From: Gammaproteobacteria bacterium
GTDB lineage: Bacteria > Pseudomonadota > Gammaproteobacteria > Chromatiales > Chromatiaceae
Assembly: GCA_020445255.1 (NCBI GenBank)
Contig: JAGRGY010000034.1
Span: forward strand, 1-64,000
Direction: 5' to 3'
DNA: 64,000 nt
This document shows positions 17,949 to 27,018 of the stretch, piece by piece; position 1 is the stretch's first letter; each line of letters starts with the position of its first letter. Below the pieces are notes generated by a model. That model saw only the letters and a list, made by a program, of their open reading frames with translations, ran no database searches and had not been told where the DNA came from. Position numbers and translations under genes: made by a program.

Positions 17949-20166
17949 GGCGGCTAAGCGCTTGATTGGCCGAACGAACAGCCGCTACGTCCGGGTCGCC
18001 GTCATCGCGCCGGTGCACGGCCTGTTCGACTATCGGCTCGACGACGACACATCGGCGATGCCGGGTTGCCGCGTGCGGGTGCCGTTCGGGCGCCGGCGAC
18101 TGATCGCCATCGTGGTCGAATGCCCGGCCACCATCGACTTTGCCGACGAACGCCTGCGCACGGTCGAGGCGGTGCTCGACGCGCAACCGCTGCTCGCCGC
18201 CGCCGACATCGATTTCCTGCGCTGGGTCGCCGGCTACTATCACCACCCGGTCGGTGAGGTGATCGCCACCGCGCTGCCGCTGCGTCTGCGCAAACACGAC
18301 GATGCGTCGCTGCCGGGCGAATCCGGTTGGCGACTGACCGAGGCCGGTGCCGCGCGGGCGCCGGGGCCACCCGGGCGGGCACCGCGCCAGGCGGACGTGC
18401 TGCGCTGGCTGCATGCGCGCGCCGGCCACCAGGCGACGGGCAGCGAGCTGCGCGCGGCCCTGCCCGGCTGTGCGCCGACCGTGCGCGCATTGCAGCGGCA
18501 CGGCTGGGTTGTCGCCGTCGAGCTCCCACCACGGCAGGACGCGCAGGTCCACGCCGACTTCCCGCAGCTGAATGCCGAACAGGCCGCGGCGCTGGCCGCT
18601 TTGCAGTCGCAGTCCGGGTTTGCGGTCACCCTGCTCGACGGCGTCACCGGCAGCGGCAAGACCGAGGTCTACCTGCGCGCCGCGGCCGCTGTGGTCGCGC
18701 GCGGGCGCAGCGTGCTGCTGCTGGTGCCGGAGATCTCGCTGACCCCGCAGTTGCACGCACGTTGCCGGGAACGCCTCGGCGACACGGTGCGTGTGCTGCA
18801 CTCGGGTATGAGCGACGGCGAGCGCGAACAGGTGTGGCACCGTATGCGTCTCGGTCTGTCGCGGGTGCTGCTCGGCACGCGTTCGGCGGTCTTCGCGCCG
18901 CTGCCCGACCTCGGCCTGATCGTCGTCGACGAAGAGCACGATCCGTCGTACAAGCAGACCGAAGGGTTCCGCTATTCGGCCCGCGACATGGCGGTCGTAC
19001 GCGGCCAGCGCGCCGACTGCGCGGTGCTGCTCGGCACGGCGACGCCGTCGCTGGAGAGCCTGCGCCACGCCCTCGACGGACGTTATCGACACTTGCATCT
19101 GCGTCGCCGGGCCGGCGGCGCACGGCGTCCGCGTGTCGCGTTGGTCGACGTGCGCGATCAACCGTTGCAGTGTGGCGTAGGCGACACGCTGCTGGCGCGG
19201 GTGGGCGATGTGCTCGGGCGCGGCGAGCAGGTGATGCTGTTCCTGAACCGGCGCGGTTTTGCACCGGTGTTGAGCTGTTTCAGCTGCGGCTGGCTGTCGG
19301 ATTGTCCGCGCTGCGATGCGCGGCAGACACTGCATCGCGCCAGTCACCTGCTGTGGTGTCACCATTGCGGCGCGCAGCGGCGGGTGCCGAAGGTATGTCC
19401 CGAATGCGGTGCGGCCGAGCTGCATCCGCTTGGTCAGGGCACGGAGCAGCTCGAGGGCTTTCTCGCCACGCGCTTCGCCGACGTGCCGCTGATCCGCGTC
19501 GACCGCGATGCAACCGCGCGGCGCGGCAGCCTGGAGCGTCAGCTCGAACGTCTGCACGCGTCCGACGCCGCGCTGCTCGTCGGCACCCAGATGCTGGCCA
19601 AGGGCCACCACTTCCCGCGGGTGACGCTGGTCGGCGTGCTGGACGCCGACGGTGGCCTGTTCAGCGCCGACTTCCGCGCCGCCGAACGCATGGCGCAGCT
19701 GCTGGTCCAGGTCGCCGGCCGGGCCGGGCGCGGCGAGCGACCCGGCACGGTGCTGATCCAGACCCGTTACCCGGACCACCCGCTGCTGCACACGCTGGCG
19801 CGCGACGGCTACGACGCGTTCGCGCGCCAGGCCCTGGCCGAGCGCGCCGCGGCGTCGATGCCACCCTACAGTCACCAGGCCCTGCTGCGCGCCGACGCGA
19901 CCCGGCTCGAGGACGCGCTGGCGTTCGTCGAGGCGGCGGCGACGGTCGCGCACGCGCAGCGGGTGGCCGGTGTCGATCTGTGGGGGCCGGTGCCGGCGCC
20001 GATGACCCGGCGTGCCGGGCGTCACCGTGTGCACCTGTTGCTGCAGGCTGGTCAGCGTGAACCCTTGCACCGCCAGTTGCGTGCGCTGGTCAAAGATCTT
20101 GGCGCGCTGCCGCAGGCGCGCCGCGTGCGCTGGAGCGTCGACGTCGACCCGATCGATCTGTACTGA
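17947..20166 (+). CDS. priA: Primosomal protein N' (replication restart helicase PriA)
   Basis: A 739-residue protein, normal PriA length. It shows the N-terminal DNA-binding domain (YVRVAVIAPVHGLFDYRLDD), Walker A DGVTGSGKTEVYL near residue 230, the DEEHD motif (VVDEEHDPSYKQ) near 327, and the zinc-binding cysteines CFSCGWLSDCPRC and CHHCGAQRRVPKVCPECG between about 440 and 495. PriA reloads the replisome at stalled forks. No ATG is available at the start; TTG at 17947 or 17962 must be used, so the exact N-terminus is uncertain. Confidence 0.94.
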   Translation: MAAKRLIGRTNSRYVRVAVIAPVHGLFDYRLDDDTSAMPGCRVRVPFGRRRLIAIVVECPATIDFADERLRTVEAVLDAQPLLAAADIDFLRWVAGYYHHPVGEVIATALPLRLRKHDDASLPGESGWRLTEAGAARAPGPPGRAPRQADVLRWLHARAGHQATGSELRAALPGCAPTVRALQRHGWVVAVELPPRQDAQVHADFPQLNAEQAAALAALQSQSGFAVTLLDGVTGSGKTEVYLRAAAAVVARGRSVLLLVPEISLTPQLHARCRERLGDTVRVLHSGMSDGEREQVWHRMRLGLSRVLLGTRSAVFAPLPDLGLIVVDEEHDPSYKQTEGFRYSARDMAVVRGQRADCAVLLGTATPSLESLRHALDGRYRHLHLRRRAGGARRPRVALVDVRDQPLQCGVGDTLLARVGDVLGRGEQVMLFLNRRGFAPVLSCFSCGWLSDCPRCDARQTLHRASHLLWCHHCGAQRRVPKVCPECGAAELHPLGQGTEQLEGFLATRFADVPLIRVDRDATARRGSLERQLERLHASDAALLVGTQMLAKGHHFPRVTLVGVLDADGGLFSADFRAAERMAQLLVQVAGRAGRGERPGTVLIQTRYPDHPLLHTLARDGYDAFARQALAERAAASMPPYSHQALLRADATRLEDALAFVEAAATVAHAQRVAGVDLWGPVPAPMTRRAGRHRVHLLLQAGQREPLHRQLRALVKDLGALPQARRVRWSVDVDPIDLY

Positions 20167-20250
20167 TCCCCTGTGCCTTGCCGACGCCGGGCGGGTCCCC
20201 AATAATCCAGCACCAGCCGATGATGGCTGTAGAAAAAAGGAGAAAAGAAT

Positions 20251-20664
20251 ATGAAACGTGAATTCGCAGCAACCGGTGTCGCATTGGTGCTCGTGGGATT
20301 GTTCAGTGCGCCGGGTTATGCGGCCGGTTGGATGACGGGTGCCGAAATCGAGCAGCTGGTCAGCGGCAATACAACCTACGGCAAACACGAAACCAAAGGG
20401 TTTACGTCCTACAGCTATAACCGTCCCGATGGAACGGCTGTCGGCCGCAACACGCGCGACGGTGACACCACGGGTACCTGGCGGGTCAAGGACGACATGA
20501 TCTGTCGTCAACGCGAGGGAGACCCGAAAGAGAACTGCCAGAAGGTCAAGGACAACGGTGACGGCACATACAACCGCTATCAGGCGTCGAAAAACGTGAT
20601 GCGCGGGGACATCCACGTGTTCACGTGGACCAAGGTAGTGCCGGGTAATCCGGAGAACCTCTGA
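20251..20664 (+). CDS. Small exported protein of unknown function
   Basis: A 137-residue protein behind a strong ribosome site (AAAGGAG), with a signal peptide MKREFAATGVALVLVGLFSA ending at GYA. The mature part is polar, with TGTWRVKDDMICRQREGD and two cysteines that could form a disulfide. The WRV...ICR pattern recalls small periplasmic DUF995-like proteins, but I do not recognise it securely. It sits alone between priA and argS with its own terminator. Confidence 0.75.
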   Translation: MKREFAATGVALVLVGLFSAPGYAAGWMTGAEIEQLVSGNTTYGKHETKGFTSYSYNRPDGTAVGRNTRDGDTTGTWRVKDDMICRQREGDPKENCQKVKDNGDGTYNRYQASKNVMRGDIHVFTWTKVVPGNPENL

Positions 20665-20684
20665 CAAGGTCCCATAGCCCGCTG

Positions 20685-20720
20685 AAGGGGGTGGCCACCA
20701 CTGCATCCGGCCGCCCCTTT
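20685..20720 (+). terminator. Rho-independent terminator before argS
   Basis: The stem AAGGGG..GGCC (20685-20696) pairs with GGCCGCCCCTTT (20709-20720), separated by a short loop and followed by T residues. It closes the transcript of the small exported protein and lies 56 bases upstream of argS. Confidence 0.7.
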
Positions 20721-20775
20721 CAATCACCTTCCTGCTATCCTTCCGCGCCCCGAATGTCCGCGCAGGCCACGCCGC

Positions 20776-22536
20776 ATGAAGTCGCACATCGCCAGCCTGG
20801 TCAGCCAGGCCCTCGACCAACTCGTCGCCGACCGGGTGATCCCGGCTGACAGCGCGCAGGCGCCGGTCATCGAGCGCACGCGCGACGTCAGCCACGGCGA
20901 TTTCGCGAGCAACGCGGCGATGCTCAACAGCAAGGCGGCGAAGATGCGTCCGCGCGACCTCGCCGAGAAGCTGGTCGCGGCGCTGCCGGCATCGGACATG
21001 GTCGACGCGGTCGAGATCGCCGGACCGGGCTTCATCAATTTCCGGGTTGCCGACACAGCCTACCGCGCGCTGGTCCCGGACATTCTTGCCGGGGGCCACT
21101 CCTACGGTCGCAGTACCGTCGGTGCCGGGAAACGGGTGCAGGTCGAATTCGTGTCGGCCAACCCGACCGGCCCGCTGCATGTCGGCCATGGACGGGGCGC
21201 GGCCTATGGTGCCGTGGTCGCCGACCTGCTCGATGCGGTCGGTTACGACGTGCACCGCGAATATTACGTCAACGACGCCGGCCGCCAGATGGACATCCTC
21301 GGTACCTCGGTGTGGCTGCGCTATCTCGAGTTGTGCGGCGAGGCCCTGGTGTTCCCGAGCAACGGCTACAAGGGCGACTATGTGTGGGACATTGCGGCGA
21401 CGCTGCATCGCGAACACGGCGATGCCTACCGCCACATGGCCAGCGAGGTGTTCGACGCCATCCCCGCCGACGCACCGGCCGGCGGCGACAAGGAAGAGCA
21501 CATCGACGCGCTGATCACGCGCGCCAAGCGGTTGCTCGGTGACAACCGCTACCGCTTCGTGTTCGAGACCGGCCTGAACGTGATCCTCGACGACATTCGC
21601 GACGACCTCGGCCTGTTCGGCGTGTTTTACCAGGAATGGTACTCGGAGCGTTCGCTGGTCGAATCGGGCGCGGTCAACCGTGCGATCGACCGCCTGCGTG
21701 AGTCGGGCCACCTGTACGAGAAAGAAGGGGCGTGGTGGTTCCGCTCGACCAACTTCGGCGACGAGAAGGATCGTGTCGTCGTGCGCGACAACGGTCAGAC
21801 GACCTACTTTGCGTCGGACATCGCCTACCACATGGACAAACTCGAGCGTGGCTTCGATCGCGTGATCGATATCTGGGGTGCCGACCACCACGGCTACGTG
21901 CCGCGCGTGAAGGCGGCGCTGCAGGCAATGGGTGAGGATGCAACGAAGCTCGACGTATTGCTGGTGCAGTTCGCGATCCTGTACCGCGGTGGCGAACGCG
22001 CGCAGATGTCGACGCGCTCCGGCGAGTTCATCACGCTGCGCGAGTTGCGCAAGGAGGTCGGCCGTGACGCGGCGCGCTTCTTCTACGTGATGCGCAAGTG
22101 CGAACAGCACATGGATTTCGATCTCGATCTCGCCAAGTCGCAGTCGAGCGACAACCCTGTGTACTACGTGCAGTACGCGCATGCGCGCATCCACGCGGTG
22201 CTGCGCCAGGCTGCGGAAAAGCTGATCGACGTCAGTCCCAGCGACGGCATGCAGAATCTCGACCGCTTGGTCGAGACCCACGAGATCGGCCTGCTGAAGA
22301 CCCTGTCGCGCTACCCGGAGGTTGTCGAGAGCGCGGCCTGCAACGAAGAGCCCCACCAGCTGACACACTTCCTGCGCGAACTGGCGAACGACTTCCACAC
22401 CTACTACAACGCGCACCAGTTTCTGGTCGACGACGCAGCGCTGCGCGATGCGCGCATCAAGTTGATCCTGGCCGCGCGCGAGGTACTGCGCAATGGCCTC
22501 GGCCTGATCGGCGTGTCCGCGCCGGAACAGATGTAG
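20776..22536 (+). CDS. argS: Arginine-tRNA ligase
   Basis: A 586-residue class I aminoacyl-tRNA synthetase. The N-terminal Arg_tRNA_synt_N domain is followed by the HIGH-type motif [16 protein letters not shown] near residue 130. The KMSKS position reads [20 protein letters not shown] near residue 408, the usual variant in this family. The C-terminal DALR domain (NAHQFLVDD...[16 protein letters not shown]) is complete. It charges tRNA-Arg. The SPOR-domain gene follows, as in many gammaproteobacteria. Confidence 0.97.
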   Translation: MKSHIASLVSQALDQLVADRVIPADSAQAPVIERTRDVSHGDFASNAAMLNSKAAKMRPRDLAEKLVAALPASDMVDAVEIAGPGFINFRVADTAYRALVPDILAGGHSYGRSTVGAGKRVQVEFVSANPTGPLHVGHGRGAAYGAVVADLLDAVGYDVHREYYVNDAGRQMDILGTSVWLRYLELCGEALVFPSNGYKGDYVWDIAATLHREHGDAYRHMASEVFDAIPADAPAGGDKEEHIDALITRAKRLLGDNRYRFVFETGLNVILDDIRDDLGLFGVFYQEWYSERSLVESGAVNRAIDRLRESGHLYEKEGAWWFRSTNFGDEKDRVVVRDNGQTTYFASDIAYHMDKLERGFDRVIDIWGADHHGYVPRVKAALQAMGEDATKLDVLLVQFAILYRGGERAQMSTRSGEFITLRELRKEVGRDAARFFYVMRKCEQHMDFDLDLAKSQSSDNPVYYVQYAHARIHAVLRQAAEKLIDVSPSDGMQNLDRLVETHEIGLLKTLSRYPEVVESAACNEEPHQLTHFLRELANDFHTYYNAHQFLVDDAALRDARIKLILAAREVLRNGLGLIGVSAPEQM

Positions 22537-22570
22537 GACGACGGATGGGAGCGGCTGACAGGCGGTCTGC

Positions 22571-22598
22571 CGTCATCTCCGCTTGTGAGGGAATGACG
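22571..22598. repeat. Degenerate REP-like palindrome
   Basis: CGTCATCTCC (22571-22580) and GGGAATGACG (22589-22598) form an imperfect inverted repeat around an 8-base loop. Its CGTCAT...ATGACG ends resemble the widespread CGTCATTCCCGC...GGGAATGACG repeats of proteobacteria. It is a single, weak copy in the argS-to-SPOR gap, and the rest of that 265-base gap shows nothing else I can name. Confidence 0.35.
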
Positions 22599-22801
22599 AG
22601 TTAACAGAGTCGACCAGATGTGAACCCCGGCACGGGCCGCGCGATCGGTCGCGTCCACGTGCCATGTCGCGCTAGAATTCCTGCCACGTCGTGACGACAC
22701 TGTGCGGTCTGCCGGCGTGTTCACGCACACACGGTGCCGGCCCGGCACGCGAGTTTCAGGCGTAGCGTCGATCCCGTCCCAATTTACAAGCAATCCCCGT
22801 C

Positions 22802-23386
22802 GTGCCCCGAGACTACAAACACCGCGCCCAGAGAAGACCGCAGAAAAAGCCCGTTCCCGGTTGGTTGTGGCTGCTCGCGGGCCTGCTGCTGGGTGCGCTG
22901 ATCGTCGGCCTTGCCTGGCTGAGGGGCCAGGCGGACAACGCCGGCGGCCTGTGGGTGGGCGTGCAGCCGGACCGGCCGCCGCAGGGCAAACCGGCCGCAC
23001 CACCCGCGCCGCGTGTCGAGGTGCCGGCACCGCCCAAGCCGCGCTTCGATTTCTACGACATGCTGCCGGAGATGGAGGTCGTCGTTCCCGACGAGGAACT
23101 GGATGCGCGGCCGTCGGCGCCGGATGCCGTCGAGCGCGCGGCGAGTGCGACCTACCTGATGCAGTTGGGTTCGTTCAAGCGCAACGCCGACGCCGACCGT
23201 CTGAAGGCGCAGCTCGCGCTGCTCGGAATCGAGGCGCAGGTGGTCAGCGCGCGTGTCGGACCACTGGACACGCGATACCGGGTGCGGACCGGGCCCTATC
23301 GGGGCCGCGCCGCACTCGACCAGGCGCGCAAGCGGCTCGCCGAGAACGGCTTCAAGGGCATCGTGATCCGGGTCAGCGACGGCTGA
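22802..23386 (+). CDS. SPOR domain protein, FtsN-like
   Basis: A 194-residue protein from a GTG start: a short basic cytoplasmic tail (PRDYKHRAQRRPQKK), one transmembrane helix (residues ~20-42), a Pro-rich linker, and a C-terminal SPOR domain (ATYLMQLGSFKRNADADRLK...RVRTGPYRGRAALDQARKRL). This topology and the position right after argS are those of FtsN-type division proteins, which bind denuded septal peptidoglycan. The N-terminal FtsN motif that touches FtsA is not clear, so I leave out the symbol. Confidence 0.88.
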   Translation: MPRDYKHRAQRRPQKKPVPGWLWLLAGLLLGALIVGLAWLRGQADNAGGLWVGVQPDRPPQGKPAAPPAPRVEVPAPPKPRFDFYDMLPEMEVVVPDEELDARPSAPDAVERAASATYLMQLGSFKRNADADRLKAQLALLGIEAQVVSARVGPLDTRYRVRTGPYRGRAALDQARKRLAENGFKGIVIRVSDG

Positions 23387-23393
23387 GCACGAA

Positions 23394-24248
23394 TCAGTGT
23401 GCCGTGCCGGCCGGCTTCGCGACGCGTGCGTTGAGCCAGGTGCGGGCCGCTGCGACGAGCGCGGCGTCGAGGCCGCGGAAGCCGGGCCCGGCACCCGGCA
23501 CGTCGCGTTGCACGAAATCCGCAAGGCCTGCTGCGCGTGCTGCCGCAGCACGGCGTTCGGCGTTGGCTGTGACCGACGTGAGATCACGTTGTGCGTAAAG
23601 ATCGAACAGCGGCCGCGCGAGCCCGGACAGGACGTCGCGCACCGCATCGTCGTCGAATGTGGCCGGGCTGCTGATCATCGCGACCGCCGCGACCTCGTCG
23701 CTGCCGCGCGACGCGGCGAATCGCAGTGCGATCGTCGCGCTGTCACCGACGCCGACGACGACCCGTTTGTCGATTCCCTGCTTCGACATCCAGTCGAGCG
23801 CCGCACCGAGGCGGGCCTCGATCGCCGGTGCCGTGGCCAGCCAGTCGGCGGCGTCCGCGTCGTCGTAGGCGGCCGGCAGCTGGATCGACAGCGTGTCCCA
23901 GCCGGCATCGGACAGGCCGATGCGCAGCGGGTGCAGTGTCTCGCGGCTGTCGGCGTTGGTGCCGCGGCCGTGGATCAGGATCACCCCGCCGCGCCGCTCG
24001 CGGCCGGCGGCCGGGCGGTGGATGGCGAGTGCGCTGCGATCACCGGCACTCAGCTCGACCACGTCGCCATCGAGATCGCCGGCCGATCGCCAGGCGGCCT
24101 CGAGTGCGTGCGTGCGGGCGACGTCGGCGGCCAGCGCATTTGCCGTCAGCAGCAGCGCCGCGGCCAGCGCCGCGCCCCGCTTCGCGCGGCGGCCTCGGCT
24201 GCAAAGGAGGGCGGTTTTCAGGTAAGATCCCCGGTCCGATTTTTCCAA
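23394..24248 (-). CDS. DUF3530 family exported alpha/beta hydrolase-like protein
   Basis: A 284-residue protein. The only upstream starts are TTG (24248) or other non-ATG codons. A hydrophobic signal ([19 protein letters not shown]) follows a positively charged head. [19 protein letters not shown] and [11 protein letters not shown] are the DUF3530 signature, and a Ser in [14 protein letters not shown] could be the nucleophile elbow. Likely periplasmic; substrate unknown. It is divergent from rpe. Confidence 0.8.
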   Translation of the reverse strand: MEKSDRGSYLKTALLCSRGRRAKRGAALAAALLLTANALAADVARTHALEAAWRSAGDLDGDVVELSAGDRSALAIHRPAAGRERRGGVILIHGRGTNADSRETLHPLRIGLSDAGWDTLSIQLPAAYDDADAADWLATAPAIEARLGAALDWMSKQGIDKRVVVGVGDSATIALRFAASRGSDEVAAVAMISSPATFDDDAVRDVLSGLARPLFDLYAQRDLTSVTANAERRAAAARAAGLADFVQRDVPGAGPGFRGLDAALVAAARTWLNARVAKPAGTAH

Positions 24249-24318
24249 GGCACCCGGTTCTGCCAGGTGCTCGATCTCAAGAAGTTTAGCGCCGGCCCGC
24301 CGGCCTGGGAGTACAAAA

Positions 24319-25008
24319 ATGGCAGATTACGCGATCGCGCCTTCGATCCTTTCGGCCGATTTCGCCAAGCTGGGTGAAGAGTGCGACAAGGTGTTGGCCG
24401 CCGGCGCCGATTTCATTCACTTCGACGTCATGGACAACCACTACGTCCCGAACCTGACGATCGGTCCGCTGGTCTGCGAGGCGCTGCGCAAGCACGGCAT
24501 CACGGCCCCGATCGACGTGCACCTGATGGTCAGCCCGGTTGACCGCATCGTCGGCGATTTCGCCAAGGCCGGTGCAACCTACATCACGTTCCATCCCGAG
24601 GCCTCGGAACACATCGATCGCACGCTGCAGCTGATCAAGGGCGAGGGCTGCAAGGCCGGCCTGGTGTTCAACCCGGCCACGCCGCTGACCTATCTCGACT
24701 ATGTCATCGACAAGATCGACATGATCCTGCTGATGTCGGTCAACCCGGGGTTCGGCGGTCAGAGCTTCATCCCGTCGGCGCTCGACAAGCTGAAGCAGGC
24801 AAGCGAGATCATCAAAAAGTCCGGACGCGACATCCGCCTCGAGATCGATGGCGGCGTGAAGGCCGACAACATCGGTGAGATTGCCGCGGCCGGCGCCGAC
24901 ACCTTCGTCTCGGGTTCGGGCATATTCAGCAAGGGCAAGGACAGCGATCCGAACCGCTATGACAGCATCATCAAGGAGATGCGGGCCGAGCTGGCCGGGA
25001 TCGGCTGA
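24319..25008 (+). CDS. rpe: Ribulose-phosphate 3-epimerase
   Basis: A 229-residue TIM-barrel enzyme starting [20 protein letters not shown]. Metal ligands His34, Asp36 and His68 and the catalytic Asp177 (LEIDGGVK) are in place, as are [14 protein letters not shown] and the phosphate loop VSGSGIF. It interconverts ribulose 5-phosphate and xylulose 5-phosphate in the pentose phosphate pathway and Calvin cycle. The rpe-gph pair is conserved and matches an autotrophic lifestyle. Confidence 0.97.
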   Translation: MADYAIAPSILSADFAKLGEECDKVLAAGADFIHFDVMDNHYVPNLTIGPLVCEALRKHGITAPIDVHLMVSPVDRIVGDFAKAGATYITFHPEASEHIDRTLQLIKGEGCKAGLVFNPATPLTYLDYVIDKIDMILLMSVNPGFGGQSFIPSALDKLKQASEIIKKSGRDIRLEIDGGVKADNIGEIAAAGADTFVSGSGIFSKGKDSDPNRYDSIIKEMRAELAGIG

Positions 25009-25077
25009 GCGGCGCCAGGCAGCGTTGTAATCGGGGAGGGGTGGTCGATGACCGCCCTCGACCCGCCTGGAGGCAGG

Positions 25078-25746
25078 ATGACAATCCGCAAACCGAAGAT
25101 GGTGCTGATCGACGTCGACGGCACGCTGGTCGACAGCGTCCCGGATCTCGCCTACTGCGTCGACGAGATGATGAGGCGCCTCGGCCGCCCGCCGCATGGC
25201 GAGGACAAGGTGCGCATTTGGGTTGGCAACGGCGTCGAGCGCCTGGTGCGGCGCGCACTGGTAGGACAATTGGATGGCGAGCCGGGCGACGAGGAATTCG
25301 CGCGCGCCTACCCTATCTTCCTCGAACTCTATGCCGACAACACCTCGAAGCGTTCCTGCGTCTACCCGGGCGTGCGCGAGGGGCTCGACTACATGGCGTC
25401 GCGCGGCTACGCGTTGGGTTGCGTGACCAACAAGGCCGCGCAGTTCACGGTCCCGTTGCTCAAGGATCTCGGTCTGCACGACCGCTTCGGCATCATCGTC
25501 GCCGGCGACACGCTGCCGGTGAAAAAGCCCGATCCGGGACCGCTGCTGCACGCGGCGCAACACTTTGGCGTTGCGCCGGGTGACGCGATGATGCTCGGTG
25601 ACTCGAAGAGCGACGTGACCGCAGCCCGAGCAGCCGGATTTCAGATCGTCTGCATGAGCTACGGGTACAACCACGGCGAAGACATCCGTGACTACGCACC
25701 GGACGCGGTGATCGATTCTATGGCCGAACTGCCGGCACTGATCTGA
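25078..25746 (+). CDS. gph: Phosphoglycolate phosphatase
   Basis: A 222-residue HAD phosphatase. The DVDGT nucleophile motif (VLIDVDGTLVDSVPDLAYCV, Asp12/Asp14), the cap-domain helices, and VKKPDPGPLLHAAQHFGV with GDSKSDVTAARAAG are intact. It removes phosphate from 2-phosphoglycolate, useful with Rubisco. The ATG at 25078 follows GGAGG at good spacing and fits family length; an ATG at 25048 behind GGGGAGGGG would add ten residues. Confidence 0.95.
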   Translation: MTIRKPKMVLIDVDGTLVDSVPDLAYCVDEMMRRLGRPPHGEDKVRIWVGNGVERLVRRALVGQLDGEPGDEEFARAYPIFLELYADNTSKRSCVYPGVREGLDYMASRGYALGCVTNKAAQFTVPLLKDLGLHDRFGIIVAGDTLPVKKPDPGPLLHAAQHFGVAPGDAMMLGDSKSDVTAARAAGFQIVCMSYGYNHGEDIRDYAPDAVIDSMAELPALI

Positions 25747-25814
25747 GCGTCACAGCGGTGGCGCGTGGATTTGCGCGATAATGCGCTTCCGCCCCCCAAG
25801 AGCCGAGAGATGCG

Positions 25815-26231
25815 ATGTTCAAAGCGATCCCCCTGTTTGCGATTCCACTGATCGTCTACAACCTGATGATGCTGTCCGGCGGGATCCAGCCGGCCCTGGC
25901 CGGGGAGCTGTTCGCGTTCGATCTGATGTCGGGTGCGCACTGGACGTTCAGTGTCCACGATGCGTTCATCGCGGCGGGCGTGTTGATCCTGTATTTCGAG
26001 ATCTTCAAGGCCACCCGCACCGGTGTCGCCTCGGTCCTCGATCACACGCTGTCGACGCTGGTGTTCGTGGTTTTCCTGGTCGAGTTCCTGACCGTGGCGG
26101 CCTGCGGCACGTCGACGTTCTTCGAACTCGGACTGATGTCGCTGCTGGACGTGATTTCCGGTTTCACTGTATCGATCGTGGCCGCGCGGCGCGATTTCGG
26201 CATCAACAACCCGGGTTTCGGCGGCGACTGA
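25815..26231 (+). CDS. Small integral membrane protein of unknown function
   Basis: A 138-residue protein with four predicted membrane segments (residues ~5-22, ~45-65, ~75-98, ~103-122). The pattern LSGGIQPALAGELFAFDLMSGAHW is recognisable as a conserved small bacterial membrane family, but I know no function. It lies between gph and the convergent sulfur-globule gene and ends in a shared terminator. Confidence 0.82.
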   Translation: MFKAIPLFAIPLIVYNLMMLSGGIQPALAGELFAFDLMSGAHWTFSVHDAFIAAGVLILYFEIFKATRTGVASVLDHTLSTLVFVVFLVEFLTVAACGTSTFFELGLMSLLDVISGFTVSIVAARRDFGINNPGFGGD

Positions 26232-26250
26232 GCGGCACCGCGGCAACGAA

Positions 26251-26278
26251 AAAACCCCGCGCCGGGGCGCGGGGTTTT
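26251..26278 (+). terminator. Bidirectional terminator between convergent genes
   Basis: AAAACCCCGCG (26251-26261) pairs with CGCGGGGTTTT (26268-26278) around a CCGGGG loop. A-run and T-run flank it on both sides, so it can stop both the membrane-protein transcript from the left and the sulfur-globule transcript from the right. Confidence 0.9.
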
Positions 26279-26325
26279 GTTTGCCTGGGCCACATCGGTG
26301 GCCCGTAGTCCGCCGTCAGGCAGGA

Positions 26326-26667
26326 TTACTTGGCAGCTTCAGGGGCGACCGGCGCGACCGGAGCCATCGGCGCGTAGCCGTACGGGGCGTAGCCGTAGCC
26401 AGGCGCGCTGTAGTTGTAGCCGCGGCCCCAACCGTCGCCGGCGCCGTAGCCGTTGCCGTAGCCACGCATGTTGGTGTGGCCCTTGCCCGAGAAGCTCATG
26501 CTGAAGGTGCCTTCCGCGGCGCCGTCAGCGGTACCGTCCATGACGCCGTTGCCGTAGCCGTTGGTGGCGCCGTAGCCGTTGTTCTGCATGTTGTCGTAGC
26601 CGTTGCCCCAGAAAGCCGAAGCCTGGGCAGAAGCGATGACCGCAGCGATAGCGATGATTTTTTTCAT
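26326..26667 (-). CDS. Sulfur globule family protein
   Basis: A 113-residue protein with a signal peptide ([18 protein letters not shown]), then Gly/Tyr/Asn repeats such as [31 protein letters not shown] and a Pro/Tyr/Ala tail. Composition, length and the [15 protein letters not shown] opening match the sulfur-globule envelope proteins of sulfur-oxidising gammaproteobacteria. These small exported structural proteins coat stored elemental sulfur. The strong promoter at 26764-26791 and the TGGAGA ribosome site suit an abundant protein. Confidence 0.85.
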   Translation of the reverse strand: MKKIIAIAAVIASAQASAFWGNGYDNMQNNGYGATNGYGNGVMDGTADGAAEGTFSMSFSGKGHTNMRGYGNGYGAGDGWGRGYNYSAPGYGYAPYGYAPMAPVAPVAPEAAK

Positions 26668-26763
26668 GACTGTGTCTCCAGAGTTTTTTGTTTGGGCATC
26701 TGCCCGATAAAAGTTTCGGTTTCCGCCTTGCGGCGCTGGCGTTACTGCTTGCCGTTGAGGAGT

Positions 26764-26791
26764 AGTATATTAGCAAATTCTGAAATGTCAA
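26764..26791 (-). promoter_or_regulatory. Strong sigma-70 promoter of the sulfur globule gene
   Basis: Reading the minus strand, TTGACA (complement of 26786-26791) is followed by 16 bases and TATACT (complement of 26764-26769). The -35 is consensus and the -10 differs in one base. It leaves a leader of about 90 bases to the ATG at 26667. The surrounding 26668-26800 is AT-rich. The remainder of the 350-base gap to trpE (26800-27018) holds nothing else I can name, and I see no trp attenuator there. Confidence 0.8.
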
Positions 26792-27018
26792 TATTCTTTT
26801 TGTCGCCGCCGTGGTCGCTTTCGTGCGAGCCCGGGAAAGCGGCCCTGAATTCCTTGGCGGTACTGACGTTTTTGGCTAAGGTTGGCGCTCCGGGAAGGTT
26901 CCCGAATCGCAACGACAATGACCGAGCTCACACGCAACGAGATGGCAGTCCCTGATTCACGATGGCGCGCTTGACCGATTCGCCTCGTGTCTCAGTGTCT
27001 TTTTGCGTGGAGTAGGCC

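Noticed and set aside
17815..22416. A 1,533-codon minus-strand open frame antisense to priA, the small exported protein and argS
   Set aside because: It is a GC-driven shadow: both priA and argS on the plus strand carry complete, motif-rich enzymes, while the antisense translation is low-complexity Arg/His/Ala and matches no fold.
26800..27018. A trp attenuator or leader peptide before trpE
   Set aside because: No short frame with tandem Trp codons followed by competing hairpins was found.
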